Assembly (NCBI GenBank): GCA_023415825.1
Contig: JAEZJF010000006.1
Coordinates: forward strand, 124,001-188,000
Length of the DNA stretch: 64,000 nt
Source of the DNA: Bacillota bacterium
GTDB lineage: Bacteria; Bacillota; Clostridia; DSM-8532
Reading direction: 5' to 3'
Part shown: positions 62,186-64,000 of the stretch, in pieces
Position numbering within the stretch: position 1 is the first letter of the stretch
How the letters are laid out: each line of letters opens with the position of its first letter
Program-made: the position numbers and the translations under genes
The notes under the pieces: generated by a model
The model's database searches: none
What the model saw: the letters and a program-made list of their open reading frames with translations, nothing else
What the model was told of the DNA's origin: nothing

Positions 62186-63862
62186 TTATTCTAATTGGCT
62201 CTTTATGTAGCCTATAATACGCTCAGGCACATCTACGCCCGTACAATCATAAATATTTTTCATATGGGCATTGGAATTAACCTCGCATAAAATGGGATTT
62301 TCATTTTCTCCAAAAAGAATATCCACACCTGCAAAATGAGCGCCTAAAAGCTTTGCAGCTTTGACGGCCATGTTCGTAAAGGTCTGTGGAGGGGTGAAAG
62401 CTGCCATACGACCTCCTGCCGTTATATTAGCCCTGAAATCAGTATCAGACGTGCGAAGCATGGCCGCCACAACCTCGTCTCCCACCACCTGAAGCCGAAC
62501 ATCACGACCATGGCTGGATTTGATATATTCCTGATAAATGTGGGGTACGCTAATAAGCCGTTTTCTCAAATTCAAAAGCTCATCCCGATTTTGGGCCATG
62601 TAGACTTGTGCACCAAAGGAGCCAAAGGCTTCCTTGACCACCATGGGATAGGAAAGTACTTCTTCAATCTTACCAATAAAAAGACTTTCATCTACCGGAC
62701 AGCCTGGAAAAACAAGGGGTGAAAAAATGGTTTTGGGCATGGGAATATGATGGTTTGCTAACACCTGATGGGTCAATATTTTATCATCGCAGAGGGCAAT
62801 AGCCTCCGCACCGTTGAATAATTTAAAGCCCATATACTCAAGCTGCCTTGCAAGGCGCACATCCTTATCCCAAAAGATAACAAAATCCGGTTTATCAGAT
62901 GGGCCGTAAAGACTTAACTGACTTCCCAGGACGGCTGCAACCAGTTCGTCATTCCTATAGGGCATAAGTAGGATATCATTTTGCTGAGCGGCTTTAACAA
63001 ACCACTCAACCTGTTCCATGAATTTTGGAGTCATGAGGCTTCCGTTATAAATAATCCAACCTGTCAATGCTTTTTGAGGCACTTCATCAAAAAGACTTAT
63101 CTGTCCGGGCTGCTGTTTCACTCCCTGTCTTGCGCCCTGTTTTGCAAGTTCGTCGGCTTTGTCATTTAATGCAACCCCGGTATGGCTTTCTACCTTCACC
63201 CAGGTTATTTTGACCATGCAGGCATCGATATATTGCTTATAGGCCTGGGTCATAGGTGTATTGGTGCGATACTCACCGGTAGCCCATTTTTCTATGTTCT
63301 GAAAATCATAAAAAATTGCGATTTCGGTAACATCTTTCTGTTTACACCATTCTAGAACTTCAATGACAGCTTGAATCTCTCCACCTACCTGACGTGAACT
63401 AAAGGCATCAGGTGTGTCCACAGCTCCCGAAATTTCAGCTACAACAGTTCCCTGTTCAAGAATGACGGCACCATATCCCACACATCCATCAATAAACGAG
63501 CCGTCAACGTAAGCATGACAGAGAATTCCTGATACATCCTTGGCAACTGGTATTTCAATATTTTTTGTGGGATTGGCTTTAGGGCTCGGCTTTTCTTTTT
63601 CAGGAGGAACTTCTCCCATGAAGCTCAGAATACGGCTGAATTGATCCTCTGAAAGGTCTGAATCCTTACGGAAGCCATAGGATCGCTTTTTAGGGCTGTA
63701 ATCGATGATGAGCTTTCCCAGTGCCGTTCCGTTCTCACTGATTTTTATTTTTAGCAAATAGTCCCTTACAAGGACAATTTCTGAAAAAAGTCCTTGGGAA
63801 GTAAGCAAAGGCTCCAGATCGTTATAATAATTTAGTAGCTCCTGTTCGCAAATATAAGCCAT
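62186..63862 (-). CDS. RNase HI-ATP-grasp fusion protein
   Basis: 558 residues in three parts. Residues 1-83 form a small domain I do not recognise (VRDYLLKIK, DYSPKKRSYGF). Residues 112-250 are RNase HI with the full catalytic set: Asp120 (AYVDGS), Glu162 (GGEIQAV), Asp186 (IFYDFQN), His227 and Asp234 (ESHTGVALNDKADELAK). Residues 268-558 are a RimK-like ATP-grasp domain (HIPMPKTIF, PMVVKEAFGSFGAQVY, LREYIKSS-like QEYIKSSHGRDVR, metal ligands Glu527 and Asn529 in CEVNSNAH). The linker holds QISLF (254-258), which resembles the QL[S/D]LF sliding-clamp motif. RNase HI removes RNA from RNA-DNA hybrids; its coupling to a ligase is not explained. Confidence 0.88.
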   Translation of the reverse strand: MAYICEQELLNYYNDLEPLLTSQGLFSEIVLVRDYLLKIKISENGTALGKLIIDYSPKKRSYGFRKDSDLSEDQFSRILSFMGEVPPEKEKPSPKANPTKNIEIPVAKDVSGILCHAYVDGSFIDGCVGYGAVILEQGTVVAEISGAVDTPDAFSSRQVGGEIQAVIEVLEWCKQKDVTEIAIFYDFQNIEKWATGEYRTNTPMTQAYKQYIDACMVKITWVKVESHTGVALNDKADELAKQGARQGVKQQPGQISLFDEVPQKALTGWIIYNGSLMTPKFMEQVEWFVKAAQQNDILLMPYRNDELVAAVLGSQLSLYGPSDKPDFVIFWDKDVRLARQLEYMGFKLFNGAEAIALCDDKILTHQVLANHHIPMPKTIFSPLVFPGCPVDESLFIGKIEEVLSYPMVVKEAFGSFGAQVYMAQNRDELLNLRKRLISVPHIYQEYIKSSHGRDVRLQVVGDEVVAAMLRTSDTDFRANITAGGRMAAFTPPQTFTNMAVKAAKLLGAHFAGVDILFGENENPILCEVNSNAHMKNIYDCTGVDVPERIIGYIKSQLE

Positions 63863-63877
63863 ACTCTACCTCATTCT

Positions 63878-64000
63878 TTAGTATTTGTTCTGCAGAATAC
63901 TCTTTATTTTCTCAATAATCATGGAGCTGGCGACTGTGTTTAACCCGCCGTTGGGAACAATGATATCCGCATTTTTTTTGCTCGGCTCCACAAAGGCTTC
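63878..64000 (-). CDS. udk: Uridine kinase, C-terminal fragment
   Basis: 40 residues plus stop; the gene enters from beyond the window. FVEPSKKNADIIVPNGG is the characteristic C-terminal segment of uridine kinase/phosphoribulokinase-type P-loop kinases. It lies 15 bases before the RNase HI-ATP-grasp gene on the same strand and is probably in one operon with it. Confidence 0.8.
   Translation of the reverse strand, partial: EAFVEPSKKNADIIVPNGGLNTVASSMIIEKIKSILQNKY

Overview
The window comes from an anaerobic, low-GC Gram-positive bacterium of the Clostridia type. Signs are a four-subunit 2-oxoacid:ferredoxin oxidoreductase, a clostridial 2[4Fe-4S] ferredoxin, rubrerythrin, a flavin reductase-rubredoxin fusion, a YesMN-type sensor pair beside a sugar ABC transporter, S-layer (SLH) and SpoIID-type exported proteins, and a block collinear with Bacillus yaaO-tmk-yaaR-holB-ricT-trmN6. 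I cannot name the genus from sequence alone.

Layout. 1-17 kb is mainly minus-strand housekeeping: a lipoprotein cut by the edge, fmt, def, priA, a small P-loop protein, an SSB paralogue next to two hairpin repeats, a polysaccharide deacetylase, dprA and comM, an acetyltransferase, an acyl-CoA synthetase-like protein, a YgjP-type peptidase and a glyoxalase. Then come a divergent thymidine kinase, a HAD phosphatase, a TraR/DksA-like protein and a PadR/HAAS-domain pair. 17.7-27.1 kb is one secreted YD/Rhs (WapA-like) polymorphic toxin of about 2,950 residues with a small gene behind it in the immunity position. Its leader carries a complete cyclic-di-GMP-I riboswitch followed by an intrinsic terminator. 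27-35 kb holds the flavin reductase-rubredoxin protein, a Gfo/Idh/MocA oxidoreductase, a sugar ABC importer and its divergent YesN/YesM regulators. 35-41 kb has tRNA-Thr and tRNA-Glu, a nitroreductase, RNase R, an HD-domain protein, queT behind a structured leader, and an HD-GYP protein. 41-48 kb has korDABC, an SLH protein, a P-loop ATPase with a lone fumarase-type beta subunit, trmN6 and a ferredoxin. 48-57.5 kb carries ricT, holB, yaaR, tmk, a PLP decarboxylase, lepB, mgtC, yqeK, nadD, yccF, a copper chaperone-like protein, rluD and lspA. 57.5-64 kb has a SpoIID/SPOR protein, a Tad-like protein, rubrerythrin, two related ATP-grasp proteins (one fused to RNase HI) and the end of a uridine kinase gene.

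Most notable: (1) c-di-GMP riboswitch control of a Rhs toxin with its putative immunity gene; (2) an RNase HI-ATP-grasp fusion with a sliding-clamp-like motif in its linker, paired with a stand-alone ATP-grasp paralogue; (3) a dispersed hairpin repeat of about 70 bp in four copies whose stems differ by compensatory changes, one copy supplying the C-terminus of an SSB-like gene; (4) two unassigned structured RNAs, each starting just after a recognisable promoter element; (5) a type II thymidine kinase without most of its zinc cysteines; (6) a terminator-like hairpin that contains the comM ribosome binding site.
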